Notes: generated by a model not told the origin, from the sequence alone. A stretch of DNA of 64,000 nucleotides from Xanthomonas translucens pv. cerealis (GCF_006838285.1 NZ_CP038228.1:4558199-4622198), one strand, 5' to 3'. Positions 37,614 to 46,223 are shown, numbered from the stretch's first letter. Program-made: numbers and translations.

Positions 37614-39425
37614 ATGCAGATCACCGCCAAACACGACGCCTGGGACCGCTGGCGCTTGCCGCTGCTGGCGCTGGCTGTCGTGTTGATCGTGATCCTGCCT
37701 TCGTTGCTGTTGCGGCAGATGAGCGACAGCACCCTGCGTGCGGCGCACTGGGTCAGCCACAGCCAGGAGGTCACCGCGACGCTGAGCAATCTGGAAGCGA
37801 ACATACGCGACATGGAATCGGCAGCGATGGCGATGTCGCACGACGTCGACTCGCCGATCCTGCGCGCGCGTTTCAGCGAGTCGCGCACCGCAATGGCGCC
37901 GGCCATCGCGCGCCTGGTCGAGCTGACCCGCGACAACGCCGACCAGCAGGTGCGCATCGGCCGCTTGCAGAGCACCCTGGAGCGCCGAGGCCTGCTGGCC
38001 GCGCGTATCGCCGAGACCCGCGACCCGGAACGGATCCGTGCCTTGATCCTGGAGATGACCGCGGACAATCCGATCCGTGGCCTGATCGCCGACCTGCAGA
38101 AGCGCGAGGACGCGCTGTTGGCCGAGCGTACCGCCGATGCCGACCAGCGGCGGATGCTGGCTTCGGCGATCAGTTGGGTGTCGCTGGCGGTGCAGTTGCT
38201 GTTGCTGGGCCTGGTGATCTGGCTGCTGCAACGGCAGATCCGCCGGCGCCTGGACGCGGAGCGGCACATGTTGCGTGCCAATGCCCGTGCCGCCGCGGTG
38301 CTGCAGACGGTGCGCGAGCCGATCGTGCTGCTCGACAGCGAGCAGCGCATGCTGATGCACAACGCCGCCTTCGGCGAGCTGTACGGGCTGGACCCGGAGC
38401 AGGCGCCGAAGATGCTGGCCGAGGTCGGCGACGGCGTCTGGCAGGATCCCCTGATGCGCCAGCGCCTGGCCGAGGTGCTGCTGCGCGGGCGCGAGCTGTG
38501 GGATTTCGAGCACGAACAGCTCGGCGCCGACGGCGTCGCCCGCACCATGCTGCTGAACGCGCGGCGCATGCCGCTGCCGGACAGCGAGGACGAAGTGGTG
38601 CTGATGACGGTCAGCGACATCAGCCTGCAGAAAGCCTCGCAGCAGCGTATCCAGATGCTCAACCGGCAGCTCGAGGGCAAGGTGGAGCAGGTTTCGGAGG
38701 TCAATCGTGAACTGGAGGCCTTCAGCTATTCGGTCTCGCACGATCTGCGCGCGCCGCTGCGCCATGTCGCCGGTTTCGCCGACAAGCTGGCCCGCCACCT
38801 CGGCGATGCCGCCGACGAGAAGAGCCGCCATTATCTGGAAGTGATCGGCACCTCGGCGCGGCGCATGGCCTCGCTGATCGACGACCTGCTGGTCTATTCG
38901 CGCCTGGGTCGCAGTGCGCTGCGCCTGCAAGCGGTGGACATGCAGTCGCTGGTGGCGGAGACGCGCTCGGTGCTGGACGCCAACTATCAGTCCGACCACG
39001 CCGGCAGCGGCCGCCGCATCGAGTGGAGCGTCGCGCCGCTGCCGATCCTGGTCGCCGACGAGAACATGATGCGTCAGTTGTGGTTGAACCTGCTCGGCAA
39101 TGCGGTCAAGTACAGCGCCAGGCGCGAGGTCGCGGTGATCGAGGTGGGCTATCAGCTGCAAGCGGACGGCAGCCACCGCTTCACCGTGCGTGACAACGGC
39201 GCCGGTTTCGACATGGCCTATGCGGCCAAGCTGTTCGGTGTGTTCCAGCGTCTGCACAAGGCCAGCGAGTACACCGGTACCGGCATCGGCCTGGCCAGCG
39301 TACGCCGCGTGCTGACCCGCCACGGCGGCCATATCTGGGCCGATGCGGCGCCGGATCAGGGTGCGACCTTCCATTTCGTGTTACCCCCCGCGCCCGAAGC
39401 GCCCCCCAACGAGTTGACCGCATGA
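37614..39425 (+). CDS. Membrane sensor histidine kinase (CHASE3-like, PAS, HisKA, HATPase)
   Basis: A 603-residue kinase. Two transmembrane helices (about 13-33 and 183-208) enclose a helical periplasmic region of CHASE3/four-helix type. A PAS-like domain (about 225-345) and a HisKA domain with the phospho-acceptor His376 (SYSVSHDLRAPLRH) follow, then a HATPase domain with N (LWLNLLGNAVKYS), G1 (DNGAGFD) and G2 (GTGIGLA) boxes. The HisKA/HATPase type resembles bacteriophytochrome-class kinases, which commonly pair with small Rcp1-type regulators. The next gene is such a regulator and overlaps it by 4 bases. Confidence 0.92.
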   Translation: MQITAKHDAWDRWRLPLLALAVVLIVILPSLLLRQMSDSTLRAAHWVSHSQEVTATLSNLEANIRDMESAAMAMSHDVDSPILRARFSESRTAMAPAIARLVELTRDNADQQVRIGRLQSTLERRGLLAARIAETRDPERIRALILEMTADNPIRGLIADLQKREDALLAERTADADQRRMLASAISWVSLAVQLLLLGLVIWLLQRQIRRRLDAERHMLRANARAAAVLQTVREPIVLLDSEQRMLMHNAAFGELYGLDPEQAPKMLAEVGDGVWQDPLMRQRLAEVLLRGRELWDFEHEQLGADGVARTMLLNARRMPLPDSEDEVVLMTVSDISLQKASQQRIQMLNRQLEGKVEQVSEVNRELEAFSYSVSHDLRAPLRHVAGFADKLARHLGDAADEKSRHYLEVIGTSARRMASLIDDLLVYSRLGRSALRLQAVDMQSLVAETRSVLDANYQSDHAGSGRRIEWSVAPLPILVADENMMRQLWLNLLGNAVKYSARREVAVIEVGYQLQADGSHRFTVRDNGAGFDMAYAAKLFGVFQRLHKASEYTGTGIGLASVRRVLTRHGGHIWADAAPDQGATFHFVLPPAPEAPPNELTA

Positions 39426-39862
39426 CCGCCATCCGCACCATCCTGCTTGCCGAAGACAGCCCTGCCGATGCCGAAATGGCGGTCGATGCGCTGCGCGACG
39501 CGCGCCTTGCCAATCCCATCGTGCACGTCGAAGACGGCGTGGAGGCGATGGACTACCTGCTGCGCCGCGGCGCCTACGCCGATCGCGAGGACGGCCTGCC
39601 GGCGGTGCTGCTGCTGGATATCAAGATGCCGCGCATGGACGGGCTGGAAGTGCTGAAGCTGGTGCGCACCGACGAATCGCTCAAGCGCTTGCCGGTGGTG
39701 ATCCTGTCGTCCTCGCGCGAGGAAAGCGACCTGGCTCGCAGCTGGGACCTGGGCGTCAACGCCTACGTGGTCAAGCCGGTGGACGTGGACCAGTTCTTCA
39801 CTGCGGTGAAGACGCTGGGCACGTTCTGGGCGTTGATCAACCAGGCGCCGGACAAAGAGTAA
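39422..39862 (+). CDS. Single-domain response regulator (Rcp1-like)
   Basis: A 146-residue CheY-like receiver without output domain. Phospho-acceptor Asp66 (LLLDIKMPRMDG), acidic pair near AEDSPAD, and Lys118 (YVVKPVD) are present. The extended loop (YLLRRGAYADREDG) is typical of the Rcp1 subgroup that accepts phosphate from phytochrome-like kinases. It overlaps the histidine kinase gene by 4 bases and is followed after 6 bases by the hybrid kinase gene. Confidence 0.94.
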   Translation: MTAIRTILLAEDSPADAEMAVDALRDARLANPIVHVEDGVEAMDYLLRRGAYADREDGLPAVLLLDIKMPRMDGLEVLKLVRTDESLKRLPVVILSSSREESDLARSWDLGVNAYVVKPVDVDQFFTAVKTLGTFWALINQAPDKE

Positions 39863-39868
39863 GCGCGC

Positions 39869-41383
39869 ATGCCCACCACCGGCACCAATCTAGGGCCGCT
39901 GCGGATCCTCATGGTCGAGGATTCGCCGGAGGATGCCGAGCTGCTGTCCGATCAGCTGCTGGATGCCGGATTGGAGGCGACCTTTCGCCGCGTGGAAGGC
40001 GAGTCCGCGCTGCGCGCGGCGCTGCGCGAGTTCGCCCCGGACATCGTGTTGTCGGACCTGAGCATGCCGGAGTTCTCCGGCCACCAGGCGCTGCGCGTGC
40101 TGCGCGAGCACAGCAGCTCGGTGCCCTTCATCTTCGTCTCCGGCACGATCGGCGAGGAGACCGCGGTGCAGGCGCTGCGCGACGGCGCCAACGACTACAT
40201 CATCAAGCACAACCCGACCCGTCTGCCGTCGGCGGTGGCGCGCGCGATCCGCGAGGCGCGCACCGAGCGCGAGCGGCAGCGGGTCGAGGTCGAGCTGATG
40301 CGCGCGCAGCGGCTGGAGAGCCTGGCGTTGCTCGCCGCCGGTCTCAGCCACGACCTGCGCAACATCCTGCAGCCGCTGCTGATCGTGCCGGAGCTGATGA
40401 TCGGACGCAGCGACGACCCGCAGCTGCGGCACCTGGCCGAGGTCATCGCCGAGTGCGGCCGGCGCGGCCACGAGATGGCCGAGTCGATGCTGTCGTTCGT
40501 GCGCGGTTCGCGCACGCCCAGCGAGCGGGTGTCCATCGCTGGCCTGTTCCAGGCGGTGCAGATGCTGCTCAAGAGCAGCCTGCCGGAGCGGGTCAGCCTG
40601 CAGGTGGAGGTGGCCGACGCCGAGCTGTCGCTCGAGGCCAACTACACCGAGTTGCAACAGTGCCTGCTCAACCTCGGCCTGAACGCGATCCAGGCAATGC
40701 CCGCCGGCGGTGCGCTGAGCATTTCGGCGGCGCCGGCGCTCGGCGCCGACGGCAACGGGCAGGTGCGGATCCTGGTCCGCGACACCGGCGTGGGCATGGA
40801 CGCGGCCACGCAGGCGCAACTGTTCAGCCCGTTCTTCACCACCAAGCCCGATGGCACCGGCCTGGGCCTGATCTCGTGCAAGCGCATCGTCGAGAGTTAC
40901 GGTGGCAGCATCGGCGTGGACAGCACGCCGGGCGTTGGCACCTGTTTCGAACTGCTGATTCCGCTGCGCGGCCACGTGCCCTCGGCCGAGCCGGAGCCGG
41001 CGATCCCGATGGGCAAGGGCCAGCGCGTGTTGCTGGTCGACGGCGAGGCCACGCGCCTGTCGCTGCTCGGCAATGCCTTGTCCAGCCAGGGCTATCAGCC
41101 GCAGCTGGCCTCCGACGGCGCCGCCGCGCTGCGCGACGTGCGCGAACACGGCATGCCGGATCTGCTGATCGTGGACAGCGACATCATCCTGCTATCGGCG
41201 GTGAGCCTGCTGCTGGCCTTGCAGGACCTGGACTATCGCGGCCCGGCGATCGTGCTCGAGGATGCCGGCACGGCGATGCAGCGCGACCACTTCCCGCGCG
41301 ACATCGCCGTGCACGTGCTACGCAAGCCGCTGGAAATGCAGCGCGTGTTCCGCGCGGTGGCGCATGCGTTGGAGAGTGGCTGA
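39869..41383 (+). CDS. REC-histidine kinase-REC hybrid protein
   Basis: A 504-residue soluble hybrid: a first receiver (about 12-130, Asp63, Lys near YIIKHN), a histidine kinase core with His161 in GLSHDLRNILQPLL and the HATPase motifs (DTGVGMD, FFTTKPDGTGLGL), and a second receiver (about 390-504, Asp436 in IVDSD, Lys in LRKPLE). In the second receiver the usual acidic pair is weak (LLVDGEATRL), so its phosphorylation is less certain. With no membrane helices it probably takes phosphate from the upstream pair. The gene ends the three-gene operon. Confidence 0.92.
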   Translation: MPTTGTNLGPLRILMVEDSPEDAELLSDQLLDAGLEATFRRVEGESALRAALREFAPDIVLSDLSMPEFSGHQALRVLREHSSSVPFIFVSGTIGEETAVQALRDGANDYIIKHNPTRLPSAVARAIREARTERERQRVEVELMRAQRLESLALLAAGLSHDLRNILQPLLIVPELMIGRSDDPQLRHLAEVIAECGRRGHEMAESMLSFVRGSRTPSERVSIAGLFQAVQMLLKSSLPERVSLQVEVADAELSLEANYTELQQCLLNLGLNAIQAMPAGGALSISAAPALGADGNGQVRILVRDTGVGMDAATQAQLFSPFFTTKPDGTGLGLISCKRIVESYGGSIGVDSTPGVGTCFELLIPLRGHVPSAEPEPAIPMGKGQRVLLVDGEATRLSLLGNALSSQGYQPQLASDGAAALRDVREHGMPDLLIVDSDIILLSAVSLLLALQDLDYRGPAIVLEDAGTAMQRDHFPRDIAVHVLRKPLEMQRVFRAVAHALESG

Positions 41384-41389
41384 AGAGCC

Positions 41390-41500
41390 GGGACCGGGGA
41401 TCCGGAACGGCAGCAGCAATAGCCACCGCGACAGCGGTGTTGTCTCAGTTCACGCGTGCCGTCAGCCTTCTCTATCTCGCTTTTCCGGGTCCCCGGTCCC
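41390..41500. repeat. Paired G-rich/C-rich repeat element
   Basis: GGGACCGGGGATCCGG at 41390-41405 faces CCGGGTCCCCGGTCCC at 41485-41500. The core carries ACGGCAGCAGCAATAG, similar to the core start of the mreC element (AACAGCAACAGCAATG). The element fills the space between the convergent hybrid kinase and proteasome-homologue genes. Confidence 0.75.
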
Positions 41501-41504
41501 TGCG

Positions 41505-42344
41505 TCACTGCTGCGACGACTGGTCTTCCGGGTCGCGCCGGGCCGGCACCCGGCGCGGCGGCAGCGGCGGCAGGTTGCCGCGGTTGTCGGTTTCGCTCTC
41601 GCTGGTCATGGCCGCCTCCCAGGGGAAGCGCGGCAGCGTGCGCACCGCGTGCTCCAGCTTGCGCGACCAGGTGTCGTGGATTTCCGAGTACAGCGGGGTG
41701 TCCGCTTCCAGGCGCAGGCGTTCGGTCACGCGCAGGTCGTTGCGGCGGATCAGGGCCACGTCGATCGGCATGCCGACCGACAGGTTGGAGCGGATGGTGG
41801 AGTCCAGCGACACCAACGCGGTGCGCGCGGCGTCCTCCAGCTGCATCTCCGGGCGGATGATGCGGTCCAGGATCGGCTTGCCGTATTTGGACTCGCCGAT
41901 CTGCAGGTACGGCGTCTCCGGCGAGGTGGCGATGGCGTTGCCCAGCGGATAGATCATGTACAGTCCGGGCCGCTCGCCGGCGATCTGCCCGCCAAGGATC
42001 AGCGTGGACTGCACGCTGACCCCGCTGTGCTGGGACTGTTCGGACAGCTTGACCTGGCTGGAAACCAGGACCTCGCCGACGTACTCGGCGACCTCGAACA
42101 GGTGCTTGAACGAGCGCAGGTTGCGTGGCGCGTCCGGATCGTCCGCATCGCGTTGCAGCTTGGAGATCGCCAGCTGGGTGGTGGCCAGGTTGCCGGCCGA
42201 CATCAGCGCGAACACCGCCTGTCCCGGATACTCGAACACATGCAGCTTGCGATGCACGCGGACGTCGTCCAGCGAGGCGTTGGTACGTGTGTCTGCGGCG
42301 AAGACCAGGCCTTCGTCCACTTCGATGCCTACGCAATAAGTCAT
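41505..42344 (-). CDS. Anbu-type proteasome homologue (predicted Ntn hydrolase)
   Basis: A 279-residue proteasome-beta-like protein of the Anbu/bacterial-proteasome-homologue group. The N-terminus MTYCVGIEVDEGLVFAADTRT places Thr2 as the N-terminal nucleophile after Met removal. Typical features are FALMSAGNLATTQLAI and the long insertion before the C-terminal strands (about 230). The last ~30 residues form a charged, Pro/Arg-rich tail outside the fold. Anbu genes usually sit with circularly permuted ATP-grasp, alpha-E and transglutaminase-like genes; none are next to it here. Confidence 0.9.
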   Translation of the reverse strand: MTYCVGIEVDEGLVFAADTRTNASLDDVRVHRKLHVFEYPGQAVFALMSAGNLATTQLAISKLQRDADDPDAPRNLRSFKHLFEVAEYVGEVLVSSQVKLSEQSQHSGVSVQSTLILGGQIAGERPGLYMIYPLGNAIATSPETPYLQIGESKYGKPILDRIIRPEMQLEDAARTALVSLDSTIRSNLSVGMPIDVALIRRNDLRVTERLRLEADTPLYSEIHDTWSRKLEHAVRTLPRFPWEAAMTSESETDNRGNLPPLPPRRVPARRDPEDQSSQQ

Positions 42345-42440
42345 GTCGCTGCCGAAGTTCAGTGCGCTTCGATTCTATGCGGGGGGGGGCGGGCTTGGCT
42401 ACCCGTTGACGGCCGCGGCCGCGGCATGCCCGAATATCCC

Positions 42441-42983
42441 ATGACCACCGTGCTCCTCAGCCTGGGCAGCAATCTGCGCCCGCAACAGCATCTGCCTGCC
42501 GCGATAGGTGCGCTGCGGCAGCGTTTCGGCCCGATCGCGCTGTCCCCGACCTACCGCACCGCGGCGGTCGGATTCGACGGCCCGCCGTTCCTGAACAATG
42601 CCGTGTCGTTGCAGACCGAGTGGGGGCTGGAAGCGCTGCATGCATGGCTGCATGCGCTGGAAGATGCACATGGGCGCGACCGCAGCGGCCCGCTTTGCAG
42701 CGACCGCACCCTGGATATCGACGTGGTGTTCTACGGCGACCGCATCGTCGAAGGTCCCGGCCACCTGCGCATCCCGCGCCTGGAACTGCGCCACGCCTTC
42801 GTGCTCAAGCCGCTGGCCGACATCGCCGCCGACTTCGTCGACCCGGTCAGCGGTCGCAGCCTGGGCGCGCTGTGGCAGGCGCATGCGCAGTTCGGGGAGA
42901 CGTTCGAGGTGGTGGCGCTTGGAGAGCCGGGACCAGGGACCGGGGACCGGGGACCGGGGGCATTGTCGCCGGGGACCTGCTAA
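42441..42983 (+). CDS. folK: Folate HPPK (FolK) with repeat-derived C-terminus
   Basis: A 180-residue 2-amino-4-hydroxy-6-hydroxymethyldihydropteridine diphosphokinase, which pyrophosphorylates the pterin before dihydropteroate synthesis. Family motifs: LSLGSNL at the start, PPFLNNAVSLQTEW, and the Mg/ATP signature DRTLDIDVVFYGD followed by IPRLELRHAFVLKPLADIA. The ATG at 42441 (MTTVLLSLGSN) is preferred over 42426. The last ~19 residues (GPGTGDRGPG and following) come from a G-rich repeat and are not part of the fold. Confidence 0.95.
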   Translation: MTTVLLSLGSNLRPQQHLPAAIGALRQRFGPIALSPTYRTAAVGFDGPPFLNNAVSLQTEWGLEALHAWLHALEDAHGRDRSGPLCSDRTLDIDVVFYGDRIVEGPGHLRIPRLELRHAFVLKPLADIAADFVDPVSGRSLGALWQAHAQFGETFEVVALGEPGPGTGDRGPGALSPGTC

Positions 42984-43102
42984 CGCCCCATCGGAGATTC
43001 ACAAAAAGCACAAGGCCTGCCGTGTGTCGCTCCGCTTGCGGCGCGTGCCACGTTCTGTTCCTCGCCGTGTTCTGACCTCCGGGTCCCCGGTCCCTGGTCC
43101 CG
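42929..43102. repeat. G-rich/C-rich repeat element overlapping the 3' end of folK
   Basis: A run of GGGACCA/GGGGACC units at 42929-42960 faces GGGTCCCCGGTCCCTGGTCC at 43081-43100. The G-rich arm and part of the core are translated as the end of FolK. The right arm lies 8 bases from the stop of the convergent pteridine reductase gene. Confidence 0.8.
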
Positions 43103-43109
43103 ATAGGCC

Positions 43110-43844
43110 TCAACTCAATCCCCGCCCCCCATCCACCCGCAGCGTCTGCCCGGTGACGAAGCCGGCCTCGTCGAGCAGCCAGCGCACCGCCTCGGCGATC
43201 TCCTCCACCTGGCCGATCCGCGCCAGCGGCGTGCGCGCCAGCAAGGCCTGCTGTGCGGCGCCGTCCTTGCCGGCTTCCGGCCACAGGATCGCGCCGGGGG
43301 CGATGGCGTTGACCCGCACCTGTGGTGCCAGTTCCAGCGCCAGCGAGCGGGTCAGCATCGCCAGCGCGGCCTTCGCCGCGCTGTACAGCGGGTGCGCGCG
43401 CAGCGGCTGTTCGGCGTGCAGGTCGGTGATGTTGACGATCGCGCCGCGGTGCTCGCGCAGTTGCGCGGCCGCGGCCTGGGCCAGGAACAGCGGCGCGCGC
43501 GCGTTGACCGCGAACAGGTCGTCCCATTGCGCCGGCGTGGCCTCGGCCAGCGGCGTGGGATAGAAGGTGGAGGCGTTGTTGACCAGCGCATCGAGTCGGC
43601 CGAAATGTTGCACGCACTGCGTCACCAGCGCCGGCAGCTGCGCGGCGTCGCGCAGGTCGGCGTGCAGGGTCAGGGTGCTGCCGGCGCGCGCGGCCTCCAG
43701 TTCCTGGGCCAGCGTCTGCAGCTCGGCCTGCGAGGTGTGCGCGTGCAGCGCCACGCGATAGCCGGCGGCATGCAGGCGCCGCGCGATGCCGGCGCCGATG
43801 CGGCGCGCGCTGCCGGTGATCAGGACGACTTTGGTCTCGGTCAT
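43110..43844 (-). CDS. Pteridine reductase (short-chain dehydrogenase)
   Basis: A 244-residue SDR. The cofactor motif is TGSARRIG rather than the classical TGxxxGIG; the Arg-Arg form is typical of PTR1/FolM-like pteridine reductases. Also present are NNAS, the catalytic YSAAK, and the terminal GQTLRVDGG. Such enzymes reduce dihydro-pterins or dihydrofolate. It converges on folK, consistent with a role in pterin or folate metabolism. Confidence 0.88.
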   Translation of the reverse strand: MTETKVVLITGSARRIGAGIARRLHAAGYRVALHAHTSQAELQTLAQELEAARAGSTLTLHADLRDAAQLPALVTQCVQHFGRLDALVNNASTFYPTPLAEATPAQWDDLFAVNARAPLFLAQAAAAQLREHRGAIVNITDLHAEQPLRAHPLYSAAKAALAMLTRSLALELAPQVRVNAIAPGAILWPEAGKDGAAQQALLARTPLARIGQVEEIAEAVRWLLDEAGFVTGQTLRVDGGRGLS

Positions 43845-43898
43845 GTGTGCATTCCACGCTCGGCTATGCTGTGCATTGTCCACCCAATCCAGCGCCGC

Positions 43899-45083
43899 AT
43901 GCCTATCGATTTCCCAGCCCCCGACGCCGACGCGCTCGCCCATAGCGATCGACTGGCCGCGCATCTGCGCGCCGAGATTGCCGCCAGCGGCGGCGCGATT
44001 CCGTTCTCGCGCTTCATGGAGTTGGCGCTGTACGCGCCGGGCCTGGGCTACTACAGCGCCGGCAGCAGCAAGTTCGGTGCGGACGGCGACTTCGTCACTG
44101 CGCCGGAGCTGGGCCCGCTGTTCGCCGCCACCGTCTCCAACGCGCTGGCGCCGGTGTTGCAGCAGCTCGGGCCGCAGGCGCGGATGCTGGAGGTGGGCGG
44201 TGGCAGCGGTGCGTTCGCTGAGGTGATGCTCAAGCGCCTGCTGGCGCTGGACGCGCTGCCCGAGCGCTACGCCATCCTCGAACCCAGCGCCGACCTGCGC
44301 GCGCGCCAACGCGAACGCCTGCAACGCGCGCTGATCCCGCCAGTGTTCGACCTGGTGGAATGGCTGGATCGGCCGTTCGAGGACGACTGGAACGGGGTAC
44401 TGTTCGCCAACGAGGTGATCGATGCGCTGCCGACGCCGCGCTTCACCCTGCGCGACGGCGAGGTGTTCGAGGAAACCGTGACCCTGGATGGCGAAGGCCG
44501 CTTCCGCCGCGGCGAGCAGCCGGCCGATCCGCTGCTGATGGCGGCGGTGCGGCATGTCGAACGCGATCTGGAAACGCCGTTCGCCGATGGCTATCGCTCC
44601 GAACTGCTGCCGCAGCTGCCGTACTGGATCCAGGCGGTGGCCGGCGGCCTGCGCAGTGGTGCGATGCTGTTCGTCGACTACGGCTATCCGCGCGGCGAGT
44701 TCTACCTGCCGCAGCGTGACGACGGCACCCTGCGCGCGTTCTACCGGCATCGCACGCATGCCGACCCCTATCTGTGGCCAGGCCTGCAGGACCTGACCGC
44801 ATCGGTGGACTTCACCGCGCTGGCCGAGGCCGGCACCGGCGCCGGTTTCGAACTGGGCGGCTACTGCACCCAGGCCAGCTTCCTGCTCGGCAACGGCCTG
44901 GCTGCGCTGCTGGCCGAGGCCGAGGCGCGCAGCGACGAACGCGGCCGCCTGCGCCTGCGCGAGCAGGTGAAGCGCTTGACCCTGCCCAGCGAGATGGGCG
45001 AGCGCTTCCAGGTGATGGGCTTCGAACGCGACGTGTCGCTGGCGCCGGCGTTCCTGGCCGGCGACCTGACCTGGCGGCTGTGA
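43899..45083 (+). CDS. MidA/NDUFAF7-family class I SAM-dependent methyltransferase
   Basis: A 394-residue protein of the DUF185/MidA family. Family marks are the ISFSRFMELALYAPGLGYY-type segment (here IPFSRFMELALY), FVTAPELGPLFA, the SAM motif LEVGGGSGAF, ANEVIDALP and FVDYGYPRGEFY. The eukaryotic homologue NDUFAF7 symmetrically dimethylates an arginine of complex I; the bacterial substrate is unknown. Divergent from the pteridine reductase gene; its stop overlaps the VanZ gene start by one base. Confidence 0.92.
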   Translation: MPIDFPAPDADALAHSDRLAAHLRAEIAASGGAIPFSRFMELALYAPGLGYYSAGSSKFGADGDFVTAPELGPLFAATVSNALAPVLQQLGPQARMLEVGGGSGAFAEVMLKRLLALDALPERYAILEPSADLRARQRERLQRALIPPVFDLVEWLDRPFEDDWNGVLFANEVIDALPTPRFTLRDGEVFEETVTLDGEGRFRRGEQPADPLLMAAVRHVERDLETPFADGYRSELLPQLPYWIQAVAGGLRSGAMLFVDYGYPRGEFYLPQRDDGTLRAFYRHRTHADPYLWPGLQDLTASVDFTALAEAGTGAGFELGGYCTQASFLLGNGLAALLAEAEARSDERGRLRLREQVKRLTLPSEMGERFQVMGFERDVSLAPAFLAGDLTWRL

Positions 45084-45490
45084 TGGCGGCGGTGCGCGCA
45101 TTCCGCCGGCCCTGGCTGTGGTTGGGGCTGTGGTGGCTGGGTGTGCTGGTGCTGATCTACGTGTGCATGATGCCGCACCCGCCGCAGCTGTCCGACCTGC
45201 CGGACACCGACAAGGTCGAGCATGTCACCGCCTACCTGCTGCTGGCGGCCGGCGCGGTGCAGATCTACGCCGGGCCACGCGCCTGGCGTCGGGCGGCGCT
45301 GGGCCTGCTGCTGCTGGGCATCGGCATCGAGTTCGCGCAGGGCGCGTGGACCACCACGCGGTCGGCCGATCCGTTCGACGCGCTGGCCGATGCGCTGGGC
45401 GTGGCGGCAGGCATGGCCACAGCGCTCACCCCGCTGCGCGATCTGCTGTGGCGGTTGGAGACTGGTGCGGGGCGGCGCGAGCGCGGCTGA
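45083..45490 (+). CDS. VanZ-family membrane protein
   Basis: A 135-residue membrane protein with four predicted helices. The VanZ-like pattern DKVEHVTAYLLLAAGAV and IEFAQ..WTTTRSADPFDALADALGV is clear. The function in non-resistant bacteria is unknown. TGATG coupling to the upstream methyltransferase gene suggests co-translation. Confidence 0.87.
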   Translation: MAAVRAFRRPWLWLGLWWLGVLVLIYVCMMPHPPQLSDLPDTDKVEHVTAYLLLAAGAVQIYAGPRAWRRAALGLLLLGIGIEFAQGAWTTTRSADPFDALADALGVAAGMATALTPLRDLLWRLETGAGRRERG

Positions 45491-45584
45491 GGCGGTTCAA
45501 GCGCACTGTGGGAATTGGGCGGCCTGCAAGGTTTGCCGGGTGTGCTTTCACAGGGGCTTTTGCTGGCGCCGGGCCATCATCCCC

Positions 45585-45738
45585 ATGCCTTTCAACGTGT
45601 TTGATGCGCCGATCCTGTAACCCGCTGCTTTCCTGCTGATGGTGTAGGAGAATGCGACAGAGGGTAGCGAATTCAGTATGAGAGTCGTAGCTGTAACAAT
45701 TGATTTTATTGGGTGCGTCCAAAGACGTTGAAAGGTAT
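45585..45738. repeat. Short inverted repeat pair
   Basis: CATGCCTTTCAACGTGTTTG near 45585 and CAAAGACGTTGAAAGGTATG near 45718 are inverted copies with a few mismatches, about 105 bases apart. On opposite strands each could encode a short peptide beginning M(AI)PFNVF, but there is no sign of translation. Confidence 0.55.
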
Positions 45739-45788
45739 GGCCATCAGCCCCGGCCGGTTGCGTAGCCGCCGAAGCTTGCGGCGTCGTT

Positions 45789-45813
45789 CGTCGCGACTGA
45801 AGTCGCTCCCACA
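45789..45813. repeat. Single REP-like arm
   Basis: CGTCGCGACTGAAGTCGCTC and the following CCACA are the right arm of the palindromic family at 1359 and 31723. No matching left arm is close by. Confidence 0.75.
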
Positions 45814-46032
45814 GTGACTTGTGTTTGGCCGGGCCGCCCGCTGCGGTAGATGCCGGGGGCAACGCGCAGGCCGCGGAACGTGTCGGCTGTTGCGACGGGG
45901 CGCCGAGTGCGGCACGCGACTGGCGCGGACGGAGCATTGCGATCACATGCCTCCCACGCATTCCTCCCATGTCCCGGGTCTGCGCCGCGCATGCGCGGCT
46001 CCCCCCGGCGCGCAGCGATTCTTACCAGGCTA

Positions 46033-46046
46033 TGACAACGATGTCA
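46033..46046. promoter_or_regulatory. Candidate LacI-type operator (NagQ?)
   Basis: TGACAACGATGTCA fits the CG-centred TGNCANCGNTGNCA form used by many LacI-family repressors and has perfect 5-bp arms. It is about 650 bases before the TonB receptor start. Assignment to NagQ, encoded downstream, is inference. Confidence 0.45.
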
Positions 46047-46223
46047 GGTCTTTGCCGGAAAATTCGTCTGGTGCTGGTCCAGCCATGGGAACCGCATGTC
46101 GGTGCCGGGAGTGCGTCGCACAGCCTCAAGGGATTTTTATATATCAAAGGGTTATGAGGATCGCCGCGGCGCGTGCGAAGCGCTGCAAATGAGAACGCGG
46201 CGCAGTCATGTCGAGGCACGCAA

